The notes beneath the pieces are model-generated. The model had not been told where the DNA came from, did not search any database, and was given only the letters and a program-made list of their open reading frames with translations. 64,000 nucleotides of DNA from a bacterium (lineage in GTDB: Bacteria; Zhuqueibacterota; Zhuqueibacteria; Oleimicrobiales; Geothermoviventaceae), in contig JAPWUV010000003.1 of assembly GCA_028275345.1 (NCBI GenBank), forward strand, positions 1-64,000. Direction: 5' to 3'. Positions within the stretch are counted from its first letter, which is position 1. Every line of letters begins with the position of its first letter. This document shows positions 7,178 to 16,099 of the stretch, piece by piece. The position numbers were made by a program, and so were the translations under genes.

Positions 7178-7579
7178 GAATTTTTTGGTCCCGCTTTTTC
7201 GCTAATCCTGCGGCAGGAACCCGCCACCGTCACCTTCGTAGGAGAGAGCCAGTCCTCCGATGGCCTTTCACGCGCATCCCCCATCCGCCGCAAATCGGTC
7301 CCTCGGGCACGTCCCGTAGCCCAGCGGCCGAAGTCCCGATCCGAGGGGGACACCCATCCCTTCCCCTCGCCCGCACCTCGGCGCTTCGGCAGGGGCAACG
7401 GATGCGCTCGCGGGAGAAACCCTTCGCTCCTCTCCCCTCGACCCGCCGCCTCCAGCCCAGCCCTCCGGCCGGCGCGGCCGGACTCTAGCTCTACAGCTCG
7501 TCCCCCGTGCGCGCCATCCCGCCGACCTCTCCGACGCCTGTTCCCCGGTCGAGGAGCCCCGGAGGCTTCTCTTTCCCTC

Positions 7580-7780
7580 TCAGTACGTCCCGGCCCTCGA
7601 GGCCCAGAGGAGGAGCCAGAGGGCGAAGAGCGCCACCACGGCCCCTCCGGGGGAGAGCCTCCCGCGTCCCAGGGCCATCCCCACCTCCGCCGCCAGCACC
7701 GCCACCGCCAGCCCCATCACCGCCCATCGGACCAGCGGATGTTTCCGCAGATACCTTCGCGCCCTCCTCTCGAAGACCAT
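7580..7780 (-). CDS. Small predicted inner-membrane protein
   Basis: 66 residues from the ATG at 7780, which has an ideal AGGAGG ten bases upstream; this decides the start over the in-frame one at 7846. A basic N-terminus (MVFERRARRYLRKHPLVR) precedes two hydrophobic segments, WAVMGLAVAVLAAEVGMAL and AVVALFALWLLLWASRAG, so a two-helix membrane protein with both ends cytoplasmic is likely by the positive-inside rule. No homologue recognised. Transcribed away from the S8 peptidase gene, with which it shares a ~270-bp divergent upstream region. Real because of the RBS and the helix pattern, but function unknown. Confidence 0.6.
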   Translation of the reverse strand: MVFERRARRYLRKHPLVRWAVMGLAVAVLAAEVGMALGRGRLSPGGAVVALFALWLLLWASRAGTY

Positions 7781-7991
7781 CTCCGTATCCTCCTGGAACT
7801 TCCTCTCCTCCCCACCTCCGTCGCCCCAACCGACTTTCCCCTGCATTGCAAACGCCGGCTCAGCGGGGAAAAGTCTGCTATGCGCTCGTAATCATGCGAC
7901 ATTTTTTCGGCTTCGCAAAGACTTTTCCTCTCGAGCGGCGTCAAAAGCGTAGACGCTTCTCCAAGACGCTTCCGCCCGCGCCAGTTCCCCC

Positions 7992-8020
7992 TTGCAATTC
8001 ACTTCCCCGCGTGCTAATAT
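7992..8020 (+). promoter_or_regulatory. Candidate promoter of the S8 peptidase gene
   Basis: TTGCAA (7992-7997), a 17-nt spacer and TAATAT (8015-8020), followed after a short leader by GAGGTGAAGG and the ATG at 8047. Spacing and AT-rich -10 fit a housekeeping-type promoter. Confidence 0.55.
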
Positions 8021-8046
8021 GCTCGCGCGAGAACGAGGTGAAGGCC

Positions 8047-10302
8047 ATGTCCCGGCGGCTCCTCCTGAGTTTCCTCCTGCTCCTGTGGCTTTCGGCGAGC
8101 CAGGCGCAAGAGCTCGTCCGTCTGGATCCCTACCTCCGACCGGCCGTGACCCTCCCGACGTTGGCCAAACTCGCGGGCGTCCCCGCGGAGACGCAGATTC
8201 CGGTGAAGGTCCGTCACCGCGCAAATCGCCAGGTCCTGCGGGAGCTCGGCTTGCGCCTCACCGCCGAAGCAGGATCCGTGGCCGTGGGCTACATCGCCCG
8301 CGCGGACCTTCCCAAGCTCATGGCCCATCCCGACGTCCAGTACGTGGAAGCCCCCTACCTCCTTTGGCCCCAAAACGACGTGAGCGTGAGCGAGGTCGGG
8401 GCGAGGGCGGTTCAGCGCGACAGCAATCTCACAGGCCGCGGGGTGCTCATCGGCATCGTCGACACGGGGATCGATTGGCGCCATTGGGATTTCCGTCGCC
8501 CCGATGCGACCGGCTCCACTCGCATCCTGTACCTCCTCGACTTCAGCGATCCGGGCGACGTGGATGGCGATGGCGACCTCGACGGCTCCGGCCCCTACGG
8601 CGGCACCCTTTACACCGCCGAGCAGATCGATCGCGCCCTCCTCGGCGCGGGGAGCGTTCGCGAAGCGGACGTTGTGGGCCATGGGACCCATGTGGCCGGG
8701 ACCGCCGGCGGAAATGGACTGGGGACGGGTCCGCCGTTCGCGGAGAGGGCCTTTGCCGGAGTGGCTCCGGAGGCGGATCTCATCGTCATCAAGGCCACTC
8801 GCACCGACGGCCGGGGCATCCTCGATGTGGATCAGCTCCATGCGCTGGCGTTCCTCGATAGCGTGGCCGAGGTTTTGGGAAGGCCGTACGTGGTCAATCT
8901 CAGCGTCGGGGGGCATAGCGGAGCTCACGATGGCACCACCCTGGTGGAGCAATTCCTCGACGCCATGTTCGGCCCCGGCATTCCCGGCAAGGCGGCCGTG
9001 GCCGCCGCCGGCAACGACCGCGACGACCCCATCCACAGCAGCGGCTCCTTCAGCTCCTCCTCCCGAACCTTCACCATCCGCTTGGAAATCCCCGACTATG
9101 AGGCTCAAAGCGGCAAGAGCAACGATTACGTCTCCGTGGAGGTCTGGTATTCCCCGAAGACCTCCCTTTCCGCCAGCGTCACCGCCCCCTCGGGAAAGCT
9201 CGTAGGTCCGGCCAAGACCGGCTTCCAACGTTGGGAGAACACGAGCGAGGGGTTCGTCTGGATCGACAACGCATCCGCCGGCCCGGATCCCCGCAACGGC
9301 GATCGCTGCCTCCTGATCCAGGTCTACGATTATCAGGAAGACCGGCCGCCCAAGAAAGGGATCTGGACCTTGCGGCTTGAGGGCAATTCCGGGCATTTCG
9401 ACCTGTGGCTCGCCGGAAGCTCCATGGAGGCCAAGCTCCTCGATCATCTGGATAACACCATCAAGGTGGGCATTCCCGGGACTGCCCGCAACGTGATCAC
9501 CGTGGGCTCCTACATCACCAAGAAGGACTGGGTGGACCTCGATGGGAACCACCTGCAAAGCACCTCCCTCCGAAACCGGATGCTGGGCGATTTTTCCCTC
9601 TTCTCCAGTCCCGGTCCCACTCGGGATGGCCGGCTCAAACCGGAGATCTGCGCCCCCGGGGAGGTGATCGGCTCCTCCTTCTCCCAGGATGCGCCGCCCG
9701 GAGGCGAGCATTCCATCTTCCACACCGGAAACCCCTCCTTCCCGAACGGATTCATCCTGCGGGACGGGCGGCACGCCATCAGTCAGGGCACGAGCATGGC
9801 GGCTCCGCACGTCTCCGGCGCCCTCGCCCTGATCCTGCAGCGCCATCCCCAGTTGGACGCCTATCAGCTGAAGGCGATGCTCCTCTCCGGCGCGCGGCAA
9901 GATGCCTACACCGGCGCCACACCCAACGAACAGTGGGGCTATGGGAAACTCGATGTGCGGGCGGCCTTGGGCGTCCAGCCCCCACCCTCGCCCCAGCTTC
10001 CTACGGAATACGCGCTTCGTCCTCCCTACCCCAATCCCTTCCGGAGCGATCTGCGGCTGCTGATCGGCCAACCCGGTTTGGAGCCGGTAGCTACCCCGCC
10101 CGTGCGCATTGAGATCTTCGATGTCCTCGGGCGGCGCGTGCGCTTCCTTTACGAGGGTCCCTGGCTCACCGGTCGCCCCCTGCACTGGGACGGCACCGAC
10201 GACCTGGGTCTACCCCTCGGCGCGGGGATCTACTTCGTGCGCGCCCGCGTCGGGGATCGGCAATTCGTGTACAAAGTGGTTCGGCTCGGCGTGCCCCATT
10301 GA
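8047..10302 (+). CDS. Secreted S8 (subtilisin-family) serine peptidase with C-terminal T9SS-like sorting domain
   Basis: 751 residues. A Sec signal peptide (MSRRLLLSFLLLLWLSASQA) is followed by an inhibitor-like prodomain and the catalytic domain with all triad motifs: Asp in LIGIVDTGIDW, His in VVGHGTHVAGTAGG, Ser in SQGTSMAAPHVSGALALI, plus the oxyanion Asn in AAAGND. A beta-rich insertion (about residues 340-470) sits between His and Ser, as in the larger subtilases. The last ~85 residues (YPNPFRSDLRLLI..., VRIEIFDVLGRRVR, GAGIYFVRARVG, FVYKVVRL) have the pattern of a type A type-IX secretion sorting domain/FlgD-like Ig fold. The open frame extends upstream, but the RBS (GAGGTGAAGG) and signal peptide fix the start. 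Likely exported protease for nutrient or surface-protein processing; substrate unknown. Confidence 0.92.
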   Translation: MSRRLLLSFLLLLWLSASQAQELVRLDPYLRPAVTLPTLAKLAGVPAETQIPVKVRHRANRQVLRELGLRLTAEAGSVAVGYIARADLPKLMAHPDVQYVEAPYLLWPQNDVSVSEVGARAVQRDSNLTGRGVLIGIVDTGIDWRHWDFRRPDATGSTRILYLLDFSDPGDVDGDGDLDGSGPYGGTLYTAEQIDRALLGAGSVREADVVGHGTHVAGTAGGNGLGTGPPFAERAFAGVAPEADLIVIKATRTDGRGILDVDQLHALAFLDSVAEVLGRPYVVNLSVGGHSGAHDGTTLVEQFLDAMFGPGIPGKAAVAAAGNDRDDPIHSSGSFSSSSRTFTIRLEIPDYEAQSGKSNDYVSVEVWYSPKTSLSASVTAPSGKLVGPAKTGFQRWENTSEGFVWIDNASAGPDPRNGDRCLLIQVYDYQEDRPPKKGIWTLRLEGNSGHFDLWLAGSSMEAKLLDHLDNTIKVGIPGTARNVITVGSYITKKDWVDLDGNHLQSTSLRNRMLGDFSLFSSPGPTRDGRLKPEICAPGEVIGSSFSQDAPPGGEHSIFHTGNPSFPNGFILRDGRHAISQGTSMAAPHVSGALALILQRHPQLDAYQLKAMLLSGARQDAYTGATPNEQWGYGKLDVRAALGVQPPPSPQLPTEYALRPPYPNPFRSDLRLLIGQPGLEPVATPPVRIEIFDVLGRRVRFLYEGPWLTGRPLHWDGTDDLGLPLGAGIYFVRARVGDRQFVYKVVRLGVPH

Positions 10303-10360
10303 CCTCCCCTCATCCGAGCCCCGACCCAACGGACCTATCCATTCCCGGAGGGCAGAGAGG

Positions 10361-11935
10361 ATGCGAGGCAGGCTCACGATCTTGGCGGCGGTACTGGTCT
10401 CCTTGCCAGCGCAAGCTCAACTCCCGAAGGTGGAGAAGTGGGACATCTTCGAGTTGGAGCTGCGCGCCCCCGTGGTGGGCAATCCCTTCATCGGCACGGA
10501 GTTGCACGCCGTCTTCGAGAACGGTTCCCACCGCTACGAGGTGGAAGGCTTTTACGACGGGGACGGCATCTACCGGATCCGCTTCATGCCGGACGCGGAA
10601 GGCATTTGGCGCTACGAGACCCTCAGCAATCGGAAGGCGCTCCACGGGCAAAAGGGCCAATTCCTCTGCACCCCCGCTTCTCCCGGCAACCACGGACCCG
10701 TGCGCGTACGCAACCGCTACCATTTCGAGTACGCCGACGGCACCCCCTTCTACCCCTTCGGCACCACCTGCTACGGCTGGCTCTTCGAACCGGAATCGCT
10801 CCGCCAGAAGACTCTCCGAACCCTCTCCCAATCGCCCTTCAACAAGGTGCGCTTCTTGGTGCTGCCGGCGTACGATGAAGCGTACGTGACTGGCCCCAAG
10901 CGTCTGGCTCACTTTCCTTTCGAGGGATCCCCTCCGGACGGCTGGGATTTTTCCCGTTTCGATCCCGAGTTCTTCCGGCAGCTGGAATGGGGCGTGGCCA
11001 AGCTCCGCGACCTCGGGATCGAGGCTGACCTCATCATCTTCCGGCCTTACGACCGGGGCAAGTTCGGCTTCGACACCCTGGACGACGAGACCAACCAGCG
11101 CCTCCTGCGCTACCTCGTGGCGAGGTTGGCGGCCTACCGCAACGTGTGGTGGTGTCTGGCCAACGAACAGAGCTTCATCCGCCATCTCCGGGAGGAGGAC
11201 TGGGATCGCTACTTTCAGCTCGTGGCGGCCAAAGACCCGTACGGGCACCTGCGCTCGATCCACAATGCGGACGTCCTGTACGACTACCGCAAGCCGTGGG
11301 TGACGCACGTCGCACTCCAGTATTACAACGTGTGCCGGAGCTTCGGGGCGGCCGCCCTCGTGCGGGATATCTACCGCAAGCCCATCGTCAACGACGAGAT
11401 CAACTACGAGGGGAACATCAGCCGTCGCTGGGGCCAGCTTTCTGGGGAAGAGATGGTGTATCGCTTCTGGCTTGCGTACATCGGGGGTACCTATGCCAGT
11501 CACGGGGAGACGATCGACACCGGGACAGGGATCGAGTGGACTTCCGAAGGAGGTGAGCTTCACGGCCAGAGTCCGCCGCGCATCGCCTTCCTGCGGCGGA
11601 TCGTGGAGTCCGGCCCGCGCGAAGGGCTCGAACCCCTGGACCACTGGTACGTGCTGAACCTGGCCGGCAAGTACGGCGAGTACTACCTTGTTTACTTCGG
11701 CAAGGAGCCCGTACGCGAGTGGGAGTTCCGCCTCCCGGACGACGGACTCGAGGACGGGATGCGCTTCCGGGTCGAGATCCTGGACACCTGGAACATGACC
11801 ATCACCCCGGTGGCGGGCGAGTTCGTGGTCCGGCGTGCCGACGCCTACACCTTCACCGCCCCGGATCGACCCACGATCCAGTTGCCGGGCCGACCGTACA
11901 TGGCTCTGCGCATCCAGCGCGTCGGCCCTCGCTGA
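10361..11935 (+). CDS. Secreted glycoside-hydrolase-like protein (DUF5060 + DUF4038/DUF5605-type barrel)
   Basis: 524 residues starting with a signal peptide (MRGRLTILAAVLVSLPAQAQ). Residues ~25-100 (VEKWDIFELELRAP...VEGFYDGDGIYRIRFMP) are a DUF5060-type beta domain. The following ~320 residues form a (beta/alpha)8-type domain (YPFGTTCYGWLF, FNKVRFLVLP, WWCLANEQSF, KPIVNDEINYEG); the Glu residues in ANEQS and NDEINYEG are the likely catalytic pair by position, as in DUF4038/GH140-like enzymes. A C-terminal beta domain ends at VGPR. ATG with AGAGAGG upstream, 58 bp after the protease, so possibly co-transcribed. Predicted periplasmic or extracellular polysaccharide hydrolase; substrate not deducible. 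Confidence 0.82.
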   Translation: MRGRLTILAAVLVSLPAQAQLPKVEKWDIFELELRAPVVGNPFIGTELHAVFENGSHRYEVEGFYDGDGIYRIRFMPDAEGIWRYETLSNRKALHGQKGQFLCTPASPGNHGPVRVRNRYHFEYADGTPFYPFGTTCYGWLFEPESLRQKTLRTLSQSPFNKVRFLVLPAYDEAYVTGPKRLAHFPFEGSPPDGWDFSRFDPEFFRQLEWGVAKLRDLGIEADLIIFRPYDRGKFGFDTLDDETNQRLLRYLVARLAAYRNVWWCLANEQSFIRHLREEDWDRYFQLVAAKDPYGHLRSIHNADVLYDYRKPWVTHVALQYYNVCRSFGAAALVRDIYRKPIVNDEINYEGNISRRWGQLSGEEMVYRFWLAYIGGTYASHGETIDTGTGIEWTSEGGELHGQSPPRIAFLRRIVESGPREGLEPLDHWYVLNLAGKYGEYYLVYFGKEPVREWEFRLPDDGLEDGMRFRVEILDTWNMTITPVAGEFVVRRADAYTFTAPDRPTIQLPGRPYMALRIQRVGPR

Positions 11936-12201
11936 TCCTCCGACGAGGACGGGACAGCTTCTCCCACTTCCCTTCCCCGAAGCGCGTCCCGTAGGCGCCG
12001 CCTCCACGGGTCCGGAGTATCGAGCTCCGGATCCCGGCTCCAGGCCCGACCGTCCGGTTTCCCACGGCCTGCGGGAAGCCCCCGTGTCGATCCCCATTCC
12101 GCCCGGACATCCCCTCCGACGATGGGGGAGGGCGAGATCGCATGCCCGGCCCGCTCAGAGCGTTCGAGCGGGAAGCGATCGGGAAGCTCGGGGGAGAGCT
12201 G

Positions 12202-12240
12202 GCGCGAGGAAGTGGCCCCTCGCGCTTCAGGCTCTTTTTT
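12202..12240 (+). terminator. Candidate intrinsic terminator after the glycosidase gene
   Basis: Perfect 8-bp stem GCGCGAGG/CCTCGCGC (12202-12209 and 12218-12225) followed about 10 nt later by a T6 run. The gap between stem and T-run lowers confidence. Confidence 0.35.
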
Positions 12241-13375
12241 CTCCCCTCACGGATCGCACGAGTCTCACCAGCCAGGCCTGGCGCTTCAGGGCCGGTTTCA
12301 CGCGGCCGAACCACAGGTAGAGGGCGATCCCCCTCACCGTGCGCGGGAGGACAAACAGGTTACAGACCCCGCGGGAGTGGCTTGTCCAGGCGTACTTGTA
12401 CGGCTCCTCGCCGAGGAGGAAATCGAACTCCTCGCATCCGCGCCCGAAGGCATCGGCCAGAAGGTACTTGATGAGCAGCTTCCCGGGCGAGAACGGATGG
12501 AATTCGGGGTCAAAGGTGGGCGTGTAGTAGTAGAGCTTCTTCCCGGCGATGAAGCCGAAGTGATAGGCAATCGGCCTCTCCCCGCACAGGAGAACCGAGA
12601 AGTGCACCCCGTGCCCGGGCTCGGAACGCTCGAGCAGTTTCCAGTACAGGGCTCGGTGGCGACACTCGTCGTATAGCTGCGGCCGGCCTGCCTGTGCCAG
12701 GCGCGCTCTTCGCATCTCCCAGAACTGTTCGAAATGGCCTCTGACGTCCGGATCGGCCGCGCCGAGGATCCGGAAGCGGATGGGCCCGGCGCTCTGCAGC
12801 CGTCTCTCTTTCCTCCTCAGATCGTACTGATGATTCTTGGACAGCCTACCGAGGTACTCCTGAAAATCTCCCTTGATGGCGACGTACGGAGAGACCTTCC
12901 AAAACGCCAGGACGGTCAGGTAACCCAGCTTACGCAGGGATCCGAGCAGCGGGTGCAGATTTGGCGAATCGCAGCGGACGTGCAGGAGCTCGGCTATCTC
13001 CCACATCCCCCGCTGCTCGGCAAGAGTGGCGGCGAGTTTCGCAATCGCCTCTTCTCGCCCTGCCGGGGCCACGGCCACGTCGGCGTAGTCGGAGTCGCTC
13101 CCCCCGATGAACTGAAGCGCCCTCATCCGCAGGCCCAGCATGCGTTTCGGGCCCACACATAGGGGCGCGAGGGCCACGGGCCTTTCGCCGTCCAGCAGGG
13201 CAACGGCGAAGGGCTCTCTCTCATCCCCGAAGCATTCCCACCAGGAGGAAAGCCATTCGTAGCTGCTGAACCAGGGGTCCCGTTCCGCGGACAGCGCGCC
13301 TTCGCGCAGGTACCGCAGCAGAGAATGGACTTCCTCTCCCGTCGTGGCGATGCGAACCGAGAGTTCTCTTGCCAT
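12227..13375 (-). CDS. GNAT-superfamily acyltransferase of the CelD/BcsL (FemAB-like) type
   Basis: 382 residues. The N-terminal half (WFSSYEWLSSWWECFGDE, PVALAPLCVG, LQFIGGSDSDYADVAV) and the C-terminal half (FWEMRRARLAQAGRP, HFSVLLCGERPIAYHFGFI, YYYTPTFDPEFHPFSPGKLL, FDFLLGEEPYKYAWTS) are the tandem GNAT folds of the acetyltransferases implicated in cellulose and exopolysaccharide modification; YxPTFDPEFxxxSPG is the acetyl-CoA-side signature. Cytoplasmic, no membrane segments. It runs antiparallel to the polysaccharide deacetylase logic next door: an acyl-modifier beside a deacetylase suggests work on the same glycan. Stop overlaps the terminator-like hairpin at 12202-12225. Substrate unknown. 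Confidence 0.8.
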   Translation of the reverse strand: MARELSVRIATTGEEVHSLLRYLREGALSAERDPWFSSYEWLSSWWECFGDEREPFAVALLDGERPVALAPLCVGPKRMLGLRMRALQFIGGSDSDYADVAVAPAGREEAIAKLAATLAEQRGMWEIAELLHVRCDSPNLHPLLGSLRKLGYLTVLAFWKVSPYVAIKGDFQEYLGRLSKNHQYDLRRKERRLQSAGPIRFRILGAADPDVRGHFEQFWEMRRARLAQAGRPQLYDECRHRALYWKLLERSEPGHGVHFSVLLCGERPIAYHFGFIAGKKLYYYTPTFDPEFHPFSPGKLLIKYLLADAFGRGCEEFDFLLGEEPYKYAWTSHSRGVCNLFVLPRTVRGIALYLWFGRVKPALKRQAWLVRLVRSVRGEKRA

Positions 13376-13526
13376 GCCGCAACGTCCGATTTCCCCTCGC
13401 GGAAGGCACGGCGTCGTTTCTCTTCGCCAAGCCTTGTGGCCACGGCAGGCGATCCCGAAGACGGGCGCACATCGTGAGGTCCCCGGGTCAGGATCTCCTA
13501 CGCGTCAACGGCGAGACCCTCCGTCC

Positions 13527-14624
13527 CTACTGCGGATCGTGCGCAAGCCGCGCCGAGCGACGAGCGGAGGCGCGCCTACCCCTCGAAGGAGCTTCTTCCT
13601 CGTTTTCCATGGCGCGCACCAAGTCGCCCATGGTCAGGATCTGCAGGCGATCGCGGTGGAGGGCGGCGTACTCCAGCGTAGCGGGGAACACCTCCTCCAC
13701 GTTGACGCGCTCGCACGAGGGGTGGAACCAGAGGTGGAGCATGGTGCCCGTCTCCAGCGCCCGGTCGATGCAGCGGCGCAGGGCTCTGACCCACGCCGCG
13801 GTGGACCAGCCCTCCAGCTTTTCCCAGTATACGCCGCCCGGAATGCGCCACAGGCCGTGCTCATCCCGCTGGGGCATGCCCAATTGATGCCGGCCATGCC
13901 ACCGGTACGCCGTGAAGCCGTACTTTCTCAATGAGGCCAGATTGCCCACGAAATTCCCGGGGAACACGAAGGATCGGAGCTCGATCCCCCACCGCCGCGC
14001 CAAGCGAAGGCATTCCGCCAGCTCGGCATCCATCACCTCGGAGGGACAGCGCTGGTCGCTACAATCGATGTGGGAGAAGGTATGACAGGCGATTTCGTGT
14101 TTCACTTTTGCGGAGAGGATGGCCCGGATTAGGTCGGGCGCGTACCAGGCTGGCTCACTGCGGTAGTCGGAGCAGGGATCCGCATCGTACCAGTCGCCCC
14201 GGCGGAAACTCCACATCTCGTTCTCGAAGCGCGGGGGGCGCGGAAGCTGCGGATGCGCCATCCCACCCCTTCGCCTGCAGCTCCGGAGGAAGAGATGTCC
14301 CACGACGGCCCAGGTGATGGGCACATCGAGCCGGTCGAATAGATCAAGCAGCGCGGGCACATTGCGGCGCGTCTCGGCTGCCAGCCGAAGAGCCACGGCA
14401 AGGGGATCGGAGGTGTGGCGCAAGTAGCGCCAACCCCAGGCCAGTTCCAGATCTGCGGAAATCACGAGACAGGCTTTGCGAGATCCGCGGGAGCCGGACC
14501 CAAGTGACCCGAGATCCACCCTCGGGAGCACCCCCAACCGGTACCGCCACCGGTTGAAGTAGCCTTGCCCATACGGACCCAGCGCGTCGTAGAGGCGCTT
14601 CCGGAAATGGGTGATGAATCCCAC
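13527..14624 (-). CDS. Polysaccharide deacetylase (NodB-like) family protein
   Basis: 365 residues from a GTG at 14624, chosen because GGAGGG precedes it and the sequence upstream is Arg/Gly-rich noncoding-like text. The core matches carbohydrate esterase 4: the first metal Asp region in CLVISADLELAWGWRYL, PITWAVVGHLFLRS, the second-motif HEIACHTFSHIDCS with two His ligands, SFVFPGNFVGN, and a late LHLWFHPSCERVN. Metal-dependent N- or O-deacetylation of a glycan is expected. The first-motif DxE (rather than DD) is common in the Wzx-linked and cellulose-linked branches. No signal peptide. Lies 150 bp upstream of the CelD-like gene in the same direction, so the two probably form an operon. Confidence 0.8.
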   Translation of the reverse strand: MGFITHFRKRLYDALGPYGQGYFNRWRYRLGVLPRVDLGSLGSGSRGSRKACLVISADLELAWGWRYLRHTSDPLAVALRLAAETRRNVPALLDLFDRLDVPITWAVVGHLFLRSCRRRGGMAHPQLPRPPRFENEMWSFRRGDWYDADPCSDYRSEPAWYAPDLIRAILSAKVKHEIACHTFSHIDCSDQRCPSEVMDAELAECLRLARRWGIELRSFVFPGNFVGNLASLRKYGFTAYRWHGRHQLGMPQRDEHGLWRIPGGVYWEKLEGWSTAAWVRALRRCIDRALETGTMLHLWFHPSCERVNVEEVFPATLEYAALHRDRLQILTMGDLVRAMENEEEAPSRGRRASARRSARLAHDPQ

Positions 14625-16099
14625 GGCGGCATTCCCTCCTCTGGCTCCTTCCCGCCAAGCGTGCCTGACACGGACCCCCGCGCGTTTCCAATAGAACCGT
14701 GGGGGAGCGTCCGACGCCGCCGCCCGGGATCGCCCGTCTGCAGCTTCCGGCTCTCGCGCGGCGCTCCTCGGGCAAGCGGATGTACCCCGCCCTCGTCCTC
14801 GGGCGACCGGCGACGAGGGCCTTCCGCAGACTCCGCCTCCTCCCGCCTCTCCATTGGCAGGGATCATGGTCGGAGCCCGTGCCAATTCTTCCGGCTCAGC
14901 CTCTTGCCGCCAACGGGCCCCCTGGTTAGACAGGCTCGCGTCCGCCCCGGCTTATGCCCTCGGTTCGAGCGGGCGCAGGAATACGCTCGCTGCGCGCGTT
15001 AGCCTCGGGACGCAAACGGGATCCCCACCCTCGGTGACCGCGGGACGGTCCGCAGGTGACGCGGGCCAGAGCAAAGCCCTCGAGGCCACGGAGACAGCAG
15101 CGAAACGAGCCACTCCTCGCTTCTCAGCCCCCTCTCTAATCTGGCAGCTAATATATACCCCACCTCCCGCTCGCCTGCGTAGACGGAATCGACCCGACGA
15201 GGTGGCTGATCCACCTCGAGCCCTCGCCCTCTTCGCGCGCACCTTTGCCGAGCCGGCAGCTGGGTTAGTCTTCCCGCCGATCTGCCACCTTGCAACGCGG
15301 TCACCGCCGGCTCAGCGGGAAGATCCACGATTTCCACCGCCTTCATCGACAAGAGGACGAGTTTCTTTAGGAGCTGCCCTTCTCGCGCCCACCTTCCTCC
15401 CGATGGTCAGCCGGGTTCCGCGCCCTTGTGAGGCCCCGTGATCCGCATACCGTAGCTGCCGTCGGTCCGGACGGGCCCGCAAGCGAACCATCCAACCGGG
15501 CACACTGGCGTGGAACGGCCGGAAAACCACAGGGTGAGGGTTCCCGTCGGTGCCGTCCGACCTGCTTGCATCTTCCGGGGCCAGGGTGTACATTGGTTCG
15601 TGGAAATCCCTCTCCAGGGAAGGCTCGCCCGGAAACGCAAGTCAGCCGAGGCGGACGAGAGCCCGAGGAACCCTGAAGCGGGGCGAGAAGGGGAGGCGCG
15701 AGCTCTTTCTTTGGGCCGTCTCCTCGGACCATCCTCGGGGCGAGGGGGGCAGACGACTCCGCCTCGCAGGCCCGAGGTGGGATCCGCGCGAGGGACGAAC
15801 CCTCCGAAAGCGGGCCGGACCGTCCGCCATCGCGCGGTCAAGTCGGAGGAGTAGCGCGAAACGATCGTCAAGCGAGCGAAGGCCCCCTGGCCCGCGGTCC
15901 GCAAGAAGGGCGATCGATCTCCGCGGAGCGGGCTGCAGCCGGCCCAATTCGCCAGCTATCCGCTGCGGCGGAAGTCCTCCGGGAAGGATGGGTCCACCTC
16001 AAGAGCAAGGTCCAAGGGAGGAGGGAAAGCCCGCAGGCCTCGGGGGATGCTAGTTTTCCGCGGGCACGAGTGGGATCGTCCGGCATCGGGGTGTGGAGC
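14625..16099. other. Gene-free GC-rich spacer (1.5 kb)
   Basis: The longest gap in the window. Open frames exist on both strands but none has a family match, a good ribosome-binding site or the codon pattern of the neighbouring genes. An AT-rich spot near 15150 (GCAGCTAATATATACC) could hold the start of the leftward deacetylase transcript. Confidence 0.5.

Larger units (their letters stand above)
6616..7579. other. Gene-free spacer with tandem repeat and AT-rich promoter region
   Basis: No credible coding frame. It contains the 11-bp tandem repeat at 6706-6770 and a short AT-rich island at about 7130-7200 with a leftward promoter-like sequence. The remainder is C-rich on the plus strand, like the spacer at 4976-6027. 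Confidence 0.55.

Noticed and set aside
7507-8046. 180-residue N-terminal extension of the S8 peptidase
   Set aside because: Pro/Arg/Ser-rich text covering the opposite-strand small membrane protein and the promoter; the signal peptide and RBS at 8047 set the true start.
8014-10185. 723-codon minus-strand frame opposite the S8 peptidase
   Set aside because: It is antisense to a gene with clear catalytic motifs; its sequence is the usual by-product of GC-rich codon bias.
14625-14885. N-terminal extension of the polysaccharide deacetylase
   Set aside because: Low-complexity Arg/Gly/Ala sequence without RBS; the GTG at 14624 has GGAGGG at the right distance.
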